The notes beneath the pieces were generated by a model, which was not told where the DNA came from, ran no database searches, and saw only the letters and a program-made list of their open reading frames with translations. The position numbers and the translations under genes were made by a program. 64,000 nt of DNA from Annulohypoxylon bovei var. microspora (taxonomy: Eukaryota > Ascomycota > Sordariomycetes > Xylariales > Hypoxylaceae), in contig MU405231.1 in assembly GCA_022836615.1 (NCBI GenBank), forward strand, positions 1-64,000, read 5' to 3'. Of this stretch, positions 12,117 to 23,032 are shown one piece after another. The stretch's first letter is position 1. Every line of letters starts with the position of its first letter.

Positions 12117-12229
12117 AGGGGTAGTCAACGGGGGCAAAAGGGGTGGGAAACGGGGTGGGAAACGGGGTGGGCAACGGGGGCAAAGGGGTCAAAATGGGGG
12201 CAGTAAGGGAAAGGGGGGCAATAGGGTGG
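12117..12229 (+). repeat. G-tract array with G-quadruplex potential
   Basis: At least a dozen runs of three to six G occur on the plus strand within about 110 bases, separated mostly by one to six bases. The unit TGGGAAACGGGG is repeated in tandem. This satisfies the usual G3+N1-7 quadruplex pattern several times over. Confidence 0.75.
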
Positions 12230-12281
12230 AAAAAAAGACAGTATCCGCCCGGAGGACACCGATTTTTGACCCAACAGCTGA

Positions 12282-12620
12282 TTGACTGACTGACTGACTG
12301 ACTGACTGGTTGAAACCCTGGTTGAAAAGCTGGTCCAAAAGCTGGTTGAAAAGCTGGTTCAAAAGCTGGTTGACTTACTGACTAATTGGTTAATTGGTTA
12401 ATTGGTCAATTGATCGAATAGATGACTAAATACCTGACTGTATACCTGACTGAATACCTGACTGGTTGAATACCTGGTCAACTGATTGACTGACTGGTTG
12501 ATTGCCTGCCTGGTTGATTCAACAACTGGTTGAACAGCTGATTGACTTACTTACTGACTTACTTACTGACTTACTTACTGACTGATTAAACAACGGGTTG
12601 AACAGCTTACTGACTTACTG
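12282..12620. repeat. Cryptically simple CTGA/CTGGTT repeat tract
   Basis: The tract opens with six TGAC units. It continues through AAAAGCTGGTT units, TTAATTGG units, TACCTGACTG units and ACTTACTTACTG units. The sequence is almost entirely built from ACTG/GGTT/TTGA words, as produced by replication slippage. No gene is seen. Confidence 0.7.
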
Positions 12621-12675
12621 GCAAAAAGAACACATTCCCACATGGGGGGCTCCCACCGCCCCCCAAACCCCCGGA

Positions 12676-12730
12676 TCCTAACCCTAATCCTAACCTTACC
12701 CCTAACCCTAATCCTAACCACTAACCCTAC
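12676..12730. repeat. Interstitial telomere-like repeat (degenerate CCCTAA)
   Basis: About eight degenerate units of CCCTAA, CCTAAT and CCTTAC type occupy 55 bases. The C-rich strand is on the plus strand, as at a left chromosome end. TTAGGG is the usual telomere repeat of filamentous ascomycetes. The units are diverged and embedded in other repeats, so this is a relic and not an active end. Confidence 0.7.
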
Positions 12731-13355
12731 GTGATCTTGAGGGTTTACGTGGTTTTGAAGACCTGATCTTCAACCCAGGTCAGTTCGTTTTTATACAGCT
12801 AAGTAAAGTGGGTGACTAATCAACCCCTGGAAAAGTGGCCCCTGCGCGCGAAAGGTGGTGGTTCAAAAGTGGCTTGACACGTGGTTTGAAAGGTGGCTAA
12901 TTGAAAGGGTGGCTCAAAAGGGCTGCTGCGTGCGTGGGCAATTGAAAGGTGGGTCTAAAAAGAGGATGCACCCAATCAGAGGTGTGGATGAATTTAACCA
13001 ATTGCGAGCGTTTCGCTGGTGCCGGCTAAGCTTGAAAGGGCTTATCAGTTTCTTATCAATTACTTATCAGTTTCTTATCAATTACCTTATCAATTACCTT
13101 ATCAATTGTTTACGTAATTCCTAAATTTTCGAGTTTGAGCGTAATAGTGTCCTCCGGACGGACAAATGGTCTAATAACGGAAATTGAAACGTGATACATC
13201 AATAAGCCACTAAAAAAGAAACTTTCACCCCTGCCGTATAAAACAGTACACAATATTAAACGTGCCAAAAATCTCATTGACGGAGTAAACTCATCATCAC
13301 ACAAATGCTAAAATAAAAGTGAATCCCAAGTCCCTTCAACTCAATAACAAACTCA
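12731..13355. repeat. Repeat-rich spacer with TTGAAAGGTGG and TTATCAATTAC units
   Basis: Between the telomere-like tract and the hAT-type MITE lie diverged units of the type TTGAAAGGTGGC (about 12,850-12,960). A run of five TTATCAATTAC/TTATCAGTTTC units follows at 13,043-13,108. A chance open frame crosses the first set; it is low complexity and is not taken as a gene. Confidence 0.6.
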
Positions 13356-13363
13356 ACGGCTCA

Positions 13364-13754
13364 CAGCGCATGGATCAGGCCAGGCCAGTCAGGCTTGGGG
13401 CAATGAACTGATCTGATTGGCCAGTTAGAAAGTAATGAACTGAACCAACCAATTCAGTCAGTTAAACTGATCAGATTAAAAGAAAGAGTGGGACCTATAA
13501 TAATAATTTTATCGATAAAGAAATAAAATTGATTACTAATATATGACTAATCAACAGTAAAGAGTGGGTACTTAAGCACCAATTAAAACACGTATAAAAG
13601 TGGGGGTTGAATTGTTATTTTGGCCTGATGGCCTGTCAGTCAGAAAATCGGAACGAACTGATCTGATCAGTTCATAAAAAACCACGAACTGACTGGGCCT
13701 GACCTGACCTGACTGATTCAGGCCAGTTTTGAGCCTGGCCTTGTACATGCGCTG
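13364..13754. mobile_element. Non-autonomous hAT-type MITE (391 bp) with 8-bp target duplication
   Basis: The ends are inverted repeats starting CAGCGCATG and matching over 19 of 22 bases. The element is flanked on both sides by the identical 8-mer ACGGCTCA (13356-13363 and 13755-13762). An 8-bp target duplication together with CA...TG-type ends is diagnostic of the hAT superfamily. Inside, GAACTGA/CTGATC words recur near both ends, as expected of subterminal transposase-binding motifs. At 391 bp, with no transposase frame, the element is non-autonomous. Confidence 0.85.
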
Positions 13755-14021
13755 ACGGCTCATTTAAACACGAAATTCCAACTCATATGTAGCTAAGTTT
13801 TCCTCATTAATAACATCGAGCCCAACGAAGACTATGTAAATCGCATACAGCTACCGTTGCAAGCTGTAAACACTTGCTAGCGCATCGCGAGGTACCCCTT
13901 AACTAGAGCTCAACCTCTGATGCGCACAAGCTGGCTACACTCAGCTTATCCGGCTTCTATACATAGAAGGGGCCGAAGGACCAACGCACGCTGAACTACC
14001 TACCTAGACCGGGGGCCCAAG

Positions 14022-15772
14022 ATGCAGCCGCTCCTCCGCAAGGCCGCCGCAGGGAGCATCCGCCCCCGACCACGCCGCGCGCCCCCGCCGCCACCGGCCG
14101 AAGCGCACCCCCCACGCCGCCTATCCTTACAGGCGCCGGCCAGGGCACGCACACCAGCCCCGCCGCTGAGCCTATGTTGCCGTTGCTGGCGAGGGAGGGC
14201 CTTTAGCTCTAGCTCTAGTTCCGGTTTTAGTTCAAACGCTATGTCGCCACTAGTAGACGGGAAAGCGAGGAAGTCGGAACCGCTGCGCGTGCTCTTCTGC
14301 GGCTCCGATAGTTTTAGTTGCGCGGCGTTGGAGGCGCTGTATCGCGAGCACGTGCGCGATCCGGCGCTGGTGGGGTCGATTGATGTTGTGGTGCGCCCTG
14401 GGAAGAGGGCCGGGAGGGGGAATCGGGTTGTTGTGCATCGTGAGTTCTGACTTTTTATTTTGTTTCTGTTGAGGGGGGGTGGGGTGTAAGTGCAGATATG
14501 TAAATGAGGATGAGATGAGATGAAGAAAGGGATGTATAGTTGTGTAGTGAGAACATGTGGGGATGAGAATGAGAGTGAGAGCTAGGAGGATCAAGAAAAG
14601 TGAAGTGAAGTAAAGTGAGAATGTGTATTAACACAAATATTGCTATATAGCACCGATCAGAGATCTAGCTACGAAACTCGGCCTGCCGATTCATGAGAGG
14701 GATACTTTTACGGGATGGGATGTAAGTGCCCCCTTTTTCTATAACATATCCTTCACCCCCTCCTATACCCCCTATTTTATATCCAACTAGAAAATTCTAT
14801 ATCCCTTATACCACATCTCATCTCATCTCATCTCACATCTAACCCCCTTAGATGCCACCCCACACAAACCTCATAATCGCCGTCTCATTCGGGCTCTTCG
14901 TGCCCCCACGCCTGCTCCGCAGCGCCGCCTTCGGCGGGCTCAACGTGCACCCGTCGCTCCTCCCGGATCTCCGCGGGCCCGCCCCGCTACAGCACGCGCT
15001 GCTCGCCGGCCGTGAGCACACGGGCATCACATTGCAGACGCTAGACTACGAGAGCTTCGACCACGGGCGGATATTAGCTCGCACCCCGGCTCTGCGGATA
15101 CCGCCGGACTGTGATTATGCTACCTTGCTGGAGACCGTCACGCCTGTAGCCGCGGAGTTGTTGGTGGGGGGTTTGAGGGACGGTGTATATGTCCCGCACG
15201 TTCCTGTGCTTGTACAGGAGACAGAAGGCGAGAAAGGAGAAGAAGGGGGGGCGGTAGAAGTGAAGATACAGGGAGTGGAAGCAGAAGACCTAGAAGGGCC
15301 GTTAGTCCACGCGCCCAAGATCACCAAAGCTGACCGCCAGATCCTGCCGCAACACCTGCCTCATCTGCTCCGCCGCTACCGTGCCCTCGGGTCCTTGTGG
15401 TTCTGGTCGCGGGACCATGGCGGGGTGCGCAAGCGCGTCATCGTCGAGCGGATGTCCGGCACGGACTCTGATCTTGTGCCGGGGGATGTGGGGGGTGCGT
15501 CGCCTGGCGTGCCGTACCTGCTCCCGCTCGAGCAAGACCTAGCTCCAGATCCTGATACTAGTGTCGAGACGAAGGACCATAACAACAGTAACATCGAACA
15601 TCCCAAGGCAACTCAGCTCGTGATCTGGGTCCCCGAAGACAAAGACAGAGACGGCGCGTGCTACCTAGGCTCCCACTGCATCGAGACAGTGAAGGTGGAG
15701 GGCACCGCGGCGAGGCCCGCGGCGCGGGCTCTAAAGGATTTCCTCGTCCCTATTGCCGAGAGAGATGAGTAG
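14022..15772 (+). CDS. FMT1: Mitochondrial methionyl-tRNA formyltransferase
   Basis: Three exons encode 469 residues: 14022-14439, 14651-14721 and 14852-15772. The middle exon of only 71 bp is needed to supply the segment containing LGLPIHERDTFTGW that precedes PPHTNLIIAVSFG. The introns are 211 and 130 bp. The enzyme formylates initiator Met-tRNA in mitochondria using 10-formyl-tetrahydrofolate. The formyltransferase core shows VLFCGSD at residue 90 and the catalytic NVHPSLLP loop, with N194 and H196. The catalytic Asp is D233 in FDHG. A C-terminal domain follows an acidic insert (about 285-300). The first about 75 residues are Arg/Pro/Ser-rich without acidic residues, a good mitochondrial presequence; Met74 is an alternative internal start. 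The gene is GC-rich compared with its surroundings. Its 3' end faces the STF2-like gene. Confidence 0.92.
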
Positions 15773-16318
15773 GTAGGCAGCATGGTAAATGGCGGGTTTA
15801 CGTCTTAGTTAGCACATCTTCATGAAGACGATGTAACTACACACCGAACAGAGGAATGATTAGAAGACGATATCAATCATGCTCAAGATCAAACTTCTTA
15901 TTCATACATGGAGATGAGACTTAGATATGTACATGCACGACGAAAGCGGGGTGGTTGTTGATACAATGACAATTGGGTCTATATCATGACAGAACCCATG
16001 TCTACATGTGGTAATAATACAAAAGTGATAAGTGGCCTCCCACAGATCACCGTCGTCGGAGATGCGCCGTCTACCGAATCTTTCAGCCCAACAACATCAG
16101 TTAGGTTAGTTAACACGGAAGGAGACGTGATCATGTCTCATAAAAAGTCCCACCAAGCCGGTTGAGAAGCAACAGCAAGAGTAAGACCCCACATTTAATC
16201 CTTCAAAAAATAGTTTCGGTGTGGTGATAGTCACACATAATGGTAGCAATTAGAGGGGTTGATTGATGGCGGGGAATATCTTCCGCTCATCGAGATATGT
16301 TGGAGGATGCGAGGATTC
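15773..16318. other. Convergent 3' flanks of FMT1 and the STF2-like gene
   Basis: No coding potential is seen in this 546-bp spacer. It presumably holds the two 3' untranslated regions. Confidence 0.6.
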
Positions 16319-17037
16319 TCACTTCTGCTCCTTCTCGTCGGCTGAGCTTCCCGCACTAGAAGAAGTCTCGGTCTTCGTCAGAGAGTTCTCATCCTCGACA
16401 TCGGGGCCGTGGATGCTCTCCTCGAAGACGGGCTCGGGTTCGTTGAACTCGAACTTCGTCTTGAAGTCGTTGAGGTGAGTAGAGAAGCCACTGCTATTAG
16501 AGCGGCGTCGGGCGTTAGAGAAGTTAAAGTTCTCGTCAACAACCTCCTGGCCTGCTGAGCCCCTATACATGTTGGGTCAGTACTTGATACTGATAAACCA
16601 AGATACAATATATCATATCCGGCCACTAGTAGGAATGATATATAGTATATATGGAGACATTAGACCTACCAGTTGCCCTTGCCTCCGCCGTTCTTCTTGG
16701 TCTTCTTTGGGTCGACGCCATCGAAGCCATTCTTGGCGAAGAATTTGGGGACGTTCTCGTGAGGGAGAACTGTTCCCTCAGCAAGGCCGGCGTGGTCCTT
16801 GTCGTTGAACTTGTGTGAACGAGTCACTAAGACGGCAGCATGTTAGCAATTGGTTTACATTGCAGGAGATGCCATATGTATATCAAGAGTCATCAACACC
16901 GGTTTTCTTGAACCGCTGATGTTGATGTTGTTTGTAGTTGTGGCATGGATCATAGTAACCACCCAAGGAACACGTCACACAAGGATCATGCGGGGGTTGA
17001 TAGGACTGGTAGGAGATGAGAGCTCGGTGGACCTACT
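16319..17037 (-). CDS. STF2-like protein (ATPase-stabilising factor/stress family)
   Basis: Minus-strand exons are 17037 (a single base), 16826-16670 and 16562-16319, giving 133 residues. The first intron (17036-16827, 210 bp, GTAGGT...TTAG) splits the start codon as A|TG. The resulting N terminus MTRSHKF matches the MTR start of yeast Stf2. The second intron (107 bp) splits Trp53 in the family signature GKGNWGSAGQE, which corresponds to GKGNWGKPGDE of yeast. Yeast Stf2 and Tma10 stabilise the inhibited F1F0-ATPase complex or associate with ribosomes and protect against desiccation stress. The exact role here is unproven. The C-terminal about 70 residues are acidic and Ser/Glu-rich and probably disordered. 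Other than the family core the protein is Lys-rich. Confidence 0.82.
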
Positions 17038-19468
17038 TTTGATGGGGAGTTTGGAATGACGAAAGACGAGGTGATTTGGAGAGTTTAGAGGACTATGTCA
17101 GATAGATGTCGATGGATCCCTCAATGGCTCGTAGATGAAGACGATGAAGTTTGGATCAGAGAAGGAATATAGTGTGGAAGAGTAGAGTAGATGTACGGAG
17201 AGGAGTTGAAAGAGGAGAAGATATCAAGGTCCGGTCTAAGATCTAGTAGAAGTAGTCGTACAAGCAGCTGAGCTCTTCTATGGCAACGGGTAGTGGTCGA
17301 ACGAACAAATAAAGAGTGGATGGATTGTATATGAAGGTGGGGTGCTTTTGATAGTTATTAGTCGAATGAGGAATTGGGTTGCATCAATATGTCTTTGGCT
17401 GAGTGCGTGTGTGTCAGTGTATGTATGAAGGCATGTATGGATTTGTTGGAGATTTAGAAGAAGCTCAATGGATGGGCAGGTTTCTGCTTTTAAGACAATC
17501 CAAAGGTATGTATGGACATGTACAATCGGAGGAGGCATTGGGAGTCATTGGAGAGGCCAGCTTCCCGCCTTCTTCCTCGTGGCCCCCTGATTTGATGATT
17601 TGAGTCAGAATACATGCTCAAATTGCTCAGACCTGGTCCAAGTGGTCTAATAGAAAGTACGTATGTAATGTAGCGATGTCTCTTCTTACCAAGGTTGGCA
17701 AGGGAGGCACGCGATAGCTGCTAGTTCTCGAACGACCTTCTTCGATTGCGGGTCAACTAGGGGTGAGCTGATCTTTTGATGGGGCAATTGAGAGTCGACC
17801 AGTCGCGTGACCGGTTGACGCAAGCTTTAAATGTGCTTTAGGTGCTCAAGTTGCTCAAGGGTGGTGTGAGCAGTGAGCCATAAATGACCCTATTGGCCAA
17901 TTGCTTTACGTTTTAGAACAATTGTAAAGCAACAGCGCCCCTCGCGGGCCTCGCCGTTACAACCGTTCCAACCTTTCAACGTTCCGATCTTTCAATATCC
18001 TTTCTTCTTTCACCGGTCTTAGGACTGGGGACTGCGGACTCGGGACTTTAGACTTAAAACGGCCTCAAAGAAGGTTCAAGAATATTCGACCAAGAAAAGG
18101 GGTCTAACTGCACAAGCTGGCACGCCATCGACGACGGCGTAATCCAGGCTTTCCACCGTTTCAATGTTCCTCTTAGCTTCAGCGACCGGGTACGATTACC
18201 GAATAGCTTAGCGTAAATGTGAGACAGGGATCCTGACTTTGGAGGGATCATGGCGGGGATTTTATGAATTCGTAGAAATCGAGAGAAAAGCACCAGATCG
18301 TTTTGACCAATAGGAGATAATCGGCAGCTTCAATAGTCAGGTGAATCGACTTTAAGACTGCCTAGGCAATTACCAACAAAAGGCAATTAGGTAATTAATC
18401 TTGCAGTCTCGGTACATGTAGTCTTGGTGGTCTTGGGTTTAGTTTGCTTTGTCGATCTCGAATTATCGAGAATTTACCCGATCAGTCCGGCTCCAAAATA
18501 TGGGTACAATAGGTATCCAACTTCTCCATTTCGAGAAGATGTTCGGCTCAATTCGTACTACTCGTATTGAATTGCATCATAACATCACATCCTCCCCTTT
18601 TTGTTGGGACTTGTTTTCTTGATGTCCCAGTATCCTTCCAATTCAGCCTCAGGGATATATGAAATAAAGGGGCCTTGGGGGATGTAGAGGTAGTAGAAAT
18701 GGAACACGAAAAAGGAGACATGCAGGTTTATGTCACACGCGCAGAAAACGGAACCTAAGGGCCCACTTCTACCCCAGGTATTCTTGTAGCGCCATAGTCC
18801 TGGAGATGGTAAGTACGACATTGATTACCTACACAGCTGCACAGTATGTAGGATAGTACTGTACGGAAGTTGTACCGAGTAGAACTGATACTGAGATGTA
18901 CCTTCTGTCCCAGGCGATGATGAGCGGCTGCGTGAGAATGCGGGGAAACCCACATTAAATCGCGGCTCACAGTCCGTGCCATAAACCTTAGAACTGTACT
19001 TATCGAACTTCTTCGCAACCAATCACACATTTCCGCAACTCCTCGCTCCTCGGTGTGATCAGCAATGACGGCGAAGGAATTGAGGTCCTCAAAGTGGTAA
19101 ATAACGCAAATATTTACCACAAATATCTTACTATATTGCTTAGCTATGGATATCTTGTATAGGCAATTCTGGGTTGGCCGATCTCTGTTCAAGAGACTAT
19201 CTAGGTAGGTATCACGAAAAACCACCGAAGTCGTGTTTCATCCGACCCTACATTGACAGTATTCACACTTTGAGTGGCTGAGACAGTATATGTCATCTTC
19301 GATCGCCATCTCGGCAACACATAATCACACCGGCGATTACGCAACCAATCAAACCCAATAATTCGGTAGTAATATGAACTACCTACATACCTAGGTAGGT
19401 ACATACCTACGTACCTTAAATCCAACTTTGCTCGTCGCCAAGATAGCGATTAAATATTGGGAAGGATT
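17038..19468. other. Upstream region of the STF2-like gene and spacer, no gene seen
   Basis: The first about 200 bases are the probable 5' leader and promoter of the STF2-like gene. The rest, to the F-box pseudogene, shows only short unsupported frames. GGTAGGTA/TACCTACC words occur at 19,380-19,420. Confidence 0.55.
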
Positions 19469-20981
19469 CTACCTCCCTAGATTCCCGGGTCCTCCTAAAC
19501 GCTGGATCTGATGGTAAAATACATGATGTAAAACTCGGTCTTTCAGTTTCAAATGATGGAGAACAAAAGCTGGAAAGTTTGTGCCATCTCTTGGTAACTT
19601 CATGTACAGGATATCGAAGTTGACATCGGAGTTTCTTTGATGGGCTGTCTTGCTCCAAGATTGAATAACCTGATCTGCGAACTTGAGCTCCCAAGTGCTA
19701 TGCCATGAGATAGTGGCGGTGGTCTCCTCGTAACAATAACGAAAGACGCAGCTGTATTTATCATCCTTCCCATTCCACATCTCCAATATCTAAAGATTTG
19801 GCATGGCTCTCGCAGCAAGAGCCGCCATTTCAAGTAGACTGCTAAGCGGTCTCGGCGATTGACCCGGGTACAAGAGCCCCGATGTGAGAGCTATAGTTTT
19901 GAGCTTATGTCGAACCTGGACGCCTGAAGATAAGCTTGTTGACTAAGATGGTTGGATAAATTCCTCCGCATTCATAATGGACGACAAAGATAGGTGCTCG
20001 AGGTTTCGACTTGCTCCTTCCAGGATAGAACCAACTGCACAGGCTTCCGCTCTGTACGTATATGGGTCTAGTACACTTATTGACTTGTTATTGTGCGTCC
20101 ACTCCCCCTTCACGATCCTCGAAGATAGTCAGACTTTTGAGTGTCTGCGGCAATGGATGCTCGAAATACACAATTGACGTTAGATACCCAATGACCTTAC
20201 GATATCTTGCGTTAACTGTTCTAATATTTACTATAGAAGTAAACGTTTACTTACTCGGATCTCCTTGACTCTCACGGATTCTATATGATTCGTATCCAAG
20301 TTCATAAATGATGTGCTGCAGTCCAATAAAATTTCTAAAAAAATCGGCCTGTGTCGATCAAGGAAATTCTTCGATGGTATTATCTTCAGATAAGAAAGGT
20401 GGTGACCACATCTACTTTGGGGAGTACCTAAACCGGTTCCTGAGGGTTCATGCCATAAGTGAGTCTGATCGTGAAATGTTGATTTCAGGTGTTTTTGGGT
20501 ACCCAAAGGATCATGGGGGAACTCGTGATTCTTGAAAATGCATTCAGAATCACTTGGCAAGAATGCGCATAGTTCGAGTATCAAACCTTCTTTATTTGAA
20601 TCGCGAGGCTTTTCCTGAGTATTGAGGGCCGTGAATAGGTTCTTGATTGGGTTAATAGTAAATATATCGTCGTTTATGGCTATTATTCCGATACCTAGCA
20701 GCTTCCTGCATGCCTCGTAGCTGCAAGAGGTAGGTACCAAGCACAATCCGCAGCCAAATATGCTTGACTAGCTGCCATCTAGATCCTTGCATAATCAGAG
20801 CGAAATCCGATATGTCTTGTTGAGATAATATGATCCTCTCAAAATGTTTTTTCTCAAAGGCGGCTTGCCATTCTTTACATACGGAGGAACAGCCAGCGGT
20901 GCTTCCCGCCGAGAGGGCAAACTTCAGTATAATTAGCCGGATTTCGGCTGGGAAACTTGACCAGCTCATCTTGTTCGTCAT
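19469..20981 (-). pseudogene. Broken F-box domain protein gene
   Basis: The minus strand contains, in order, all parts of a fungal F-box family protein, but in different frames with stops between. From 20981 (or Met at 20969) come an F-box with SSFPAEIRL...CSSVCKEWQ and KHFERIIL, and a VKHIWLRI strand. The frame then shifts by one base near 20735-20748 and continues with NLFTALNT, GLILELCAF-PSDSE and FHDQTHLWHE (to about 20449). Later pieces include LPQTLKSLTIFED (stopped by TAA at 20090-20088), RNLEHLSLS...AEEFIQPS (TAG at 19945-19943) and LAARAMPNL followed by TAG at 19792-19790. The tail then resumes ILEMWNG...HHLKL and ends at 19469. The collinear order of family segments shows descent from a roughly 500-residue gene. 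Such F-box proteins are numerous in sordariomycetes and act as SCF-ligase adaptors. Confidence 0.8.
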
Positions 20982-21941
20982 AACTATAATAGTTTGTCTT
21001 GTACTGATAGCCACGGATATACAGGAGTCAAGTAGATGTGGGTGTTTATCGTAGTAGCTGCAGGTACAAGAGAAGAAAAAGTAGGGATGTATCAATGGAC
21101 TTTTATTTAGAACCATATCAATCAGATCTCTTTTCGAAAATTTCTAGCCTCTGCCTCGAAGTTCTAACAGTCAGAACTTAAACACCCAGCAAATGGTGGC
21201 TGATATATGCGCTACCTAGGGGAACCATTGCCTGCCTAGGTGCCTGGGGTATTAAGGAATTAACATAGCTAGAGAGGCCATCGTGAGTGACTAGTGTTAT
21301 CACAATAACATAACTCATGGTGGATGTTTGCTACGGTATGAAGTACAAAAAGCAATTATCGAAGAATTTATTTGTCGAGGTTCTAGACCATGAGCGACAG
21401 ATCCCCATCAACCAATAGGATTGCAAGGAATGCAGCGTATTCTTGGGCATAAAGTTTCCTACAGTACGAGGAAATACTGTTGCGCCGCAATCGGATCTGA
21501 TAACAATTGCGCGGAGAAACATTCGTCATAATAAATTTTCTGATCAGTGAACAGGACAAGCGCTACCTATTACAGTGCCGCACTTGCCTAGTGAAAGCCT
21601 TTGACTAATCCTGTGTTACCAATACATATCTCCGCCCCATTTCCTAAAGAGAACCTTAGAACCTCACAAATCTAATTTGTAATCCTAACTTACACTCATT
21701 CACCATTCACTATTCACTTACATCATCGTCCATAAACAACGGTAAAATTTCTGTTGCGACTTTGAAAGTTCTGTTCAAGAATCCTTAATTATTATTGCCC
21801 CTCGTTTTTTTTTTTTCAACTAGTGTTACCCCGCCGAAAATACATCTCGTTAACATCGTCGCCTCTCAAGTTGATCAACACGACAAACCTTTTACCGCAA
21901 TTTTCGACTCGGAGGCGCAACGAGCGCATAACACCTCCACC
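20982..21941. other. Spacer between F-box pseudogene and DRE2
   Basis: No supported gene. The last about 200 bases are the probable DRE2 promoter and leader, with a T11 run at about 21,808. An ATG at 21795 is in frame with DRE2 and would add 49 residues, but the start at 21942 has better context. Confidence 0.55.
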
Positions 21942-23032
21942 ATGTCGCCCTCAATCGTTACAATCGATAACACATCAGATTTCGACGTATATTCGTCAAT
22001 CCCAACCCAGAATGGCTCCTCCAACGCCCGAACACTTCTCCTAGCCCCGCCCTCCATCGCCAGTCACGAGGAGAAATTACGAGGTGTCTTAGCTGCCCAT
22101 GACCGTTCCATTACCGATTTGCAGATGCTTGATCGTCTCTCAGCCGGCCTTGTCAACCTTCCCGTGTCTACATACGATCACATCCTAATTTTGACTGACG
22201 CCGACGGTACGCGATCCGAATCTATTCTCCTCCTCAACCGCGACGTTTTCGCCAAGATCGTACCAACACTCAAGGTGGGTGGCAAGATCCAAGCACAGGA
22301 TGGATCTCTAGCGCAGAACAGCCAAGCCCCCGATGCACGAGAGGCCTTGCTATCTGGACTGTTGCCCGGAACCGATGGGTTCACCAAGCCTGACGATGGA
22401 GCCGCTATTGCCGTTCCCCTTAAGCTGGGATTCGGCAAGAGCAAGAAGAGAAGTGCTGCAGGTCCTGCTGCGAAGAAGATTACTGTTCACCAAACCAACG
22501 GTAAGGATACGAGCCTTAACATGGTGCCTCCTGCTGTGAAGCCAGCACTCGCTGGCGTTGGCTTCGTGGACTTCAGCAGCGACTTCGGTATTCCTGAGGA
22601 CGAAGATGAATTAATCGACGAGGATACCTTGCTGACAGAGGACGACTTGAACAAGCCGCTGGCAATTCGTAAGTGATTCCTTACCATGATAATCACACCA
22701 ATCAAGCTCTAACCAGTATCCCAGCTGCGGAATGTGTACCCAAGGTCGGCAAGCGACGACGTGCTTGCAAGGACTGTACTTGTGGTCTTGCTGCGAGAAT
22801 CGAGGCCGAAGACAAAGCCAAGAGAGAGCAAGCAGATGCGAGCCTCCAATCCCTCAAGCTCACGTCTACTGCCCTGAATGAAGTCGACTTCACTGTTAAG
22901 GGCAAAGTCGGATCATGTGGTAACTGTTCGTTGGGAGATGCTTTCCGCTGCGAGGGATGTCCGTATATCGGATTGCCAGCATTCAAACCCGGAGAGGAGG
23001 TACGACTGCTCAATAACGTTGTGCAGCTGTGA
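21942..23032 (+). CDS. DRE2: Fe-S cluster assembly protein DRE2 (anamorsin/CIAPIN1)
   Basis: Two exons, 21942-22668 and 22725-23032, encode 344 residues. The intron (56 bp, GTAAGT...CCCAG) is set by the need to keep the frame of the Cys motif, and rules out a nearer CCAG acceptor. DRE2 receives electrons from TAH18 and feeds cytosolic Fe-S cluster assembly. The N-terminal about 150 residues are the methyltransferase-like domain. An acidic linker follows ([10 protein letters not shown]). The C-terminal CIAPIN1 domain carries motif A, C246-x10-C257-x2-C260-x-C262 in [15 protein letters not shown], and motif B, C-x2-C-x7-C-x2-C in [18 protein letters not shown]. Both clusters of ligands are intact. 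The start at 21942 has an ACCATGT context; an in-frame ATG lies at 21795. No linked gene of the same pathway is visible. Confidence 0.95.

Noticed and set aside
11832..12285. Frames of about 100 codons across the foldback and G-tract region
   Set aside because: The peptides are low complexity and are produced by repeats and mirrored arms, not a protein gene.
18755..19225. 156-codon frame on the minus strand next to the F-box pseudogene
   Set aside because: No family resemblance, and the frame is not continuous with the F-box segments.
21795..21941. N-terminal extension of DRE2 from the ATG at 21795
   Set aside because: The extension is not like DRE2, follows a T-run typical of a leader, and the ATG at 21942 has better context.
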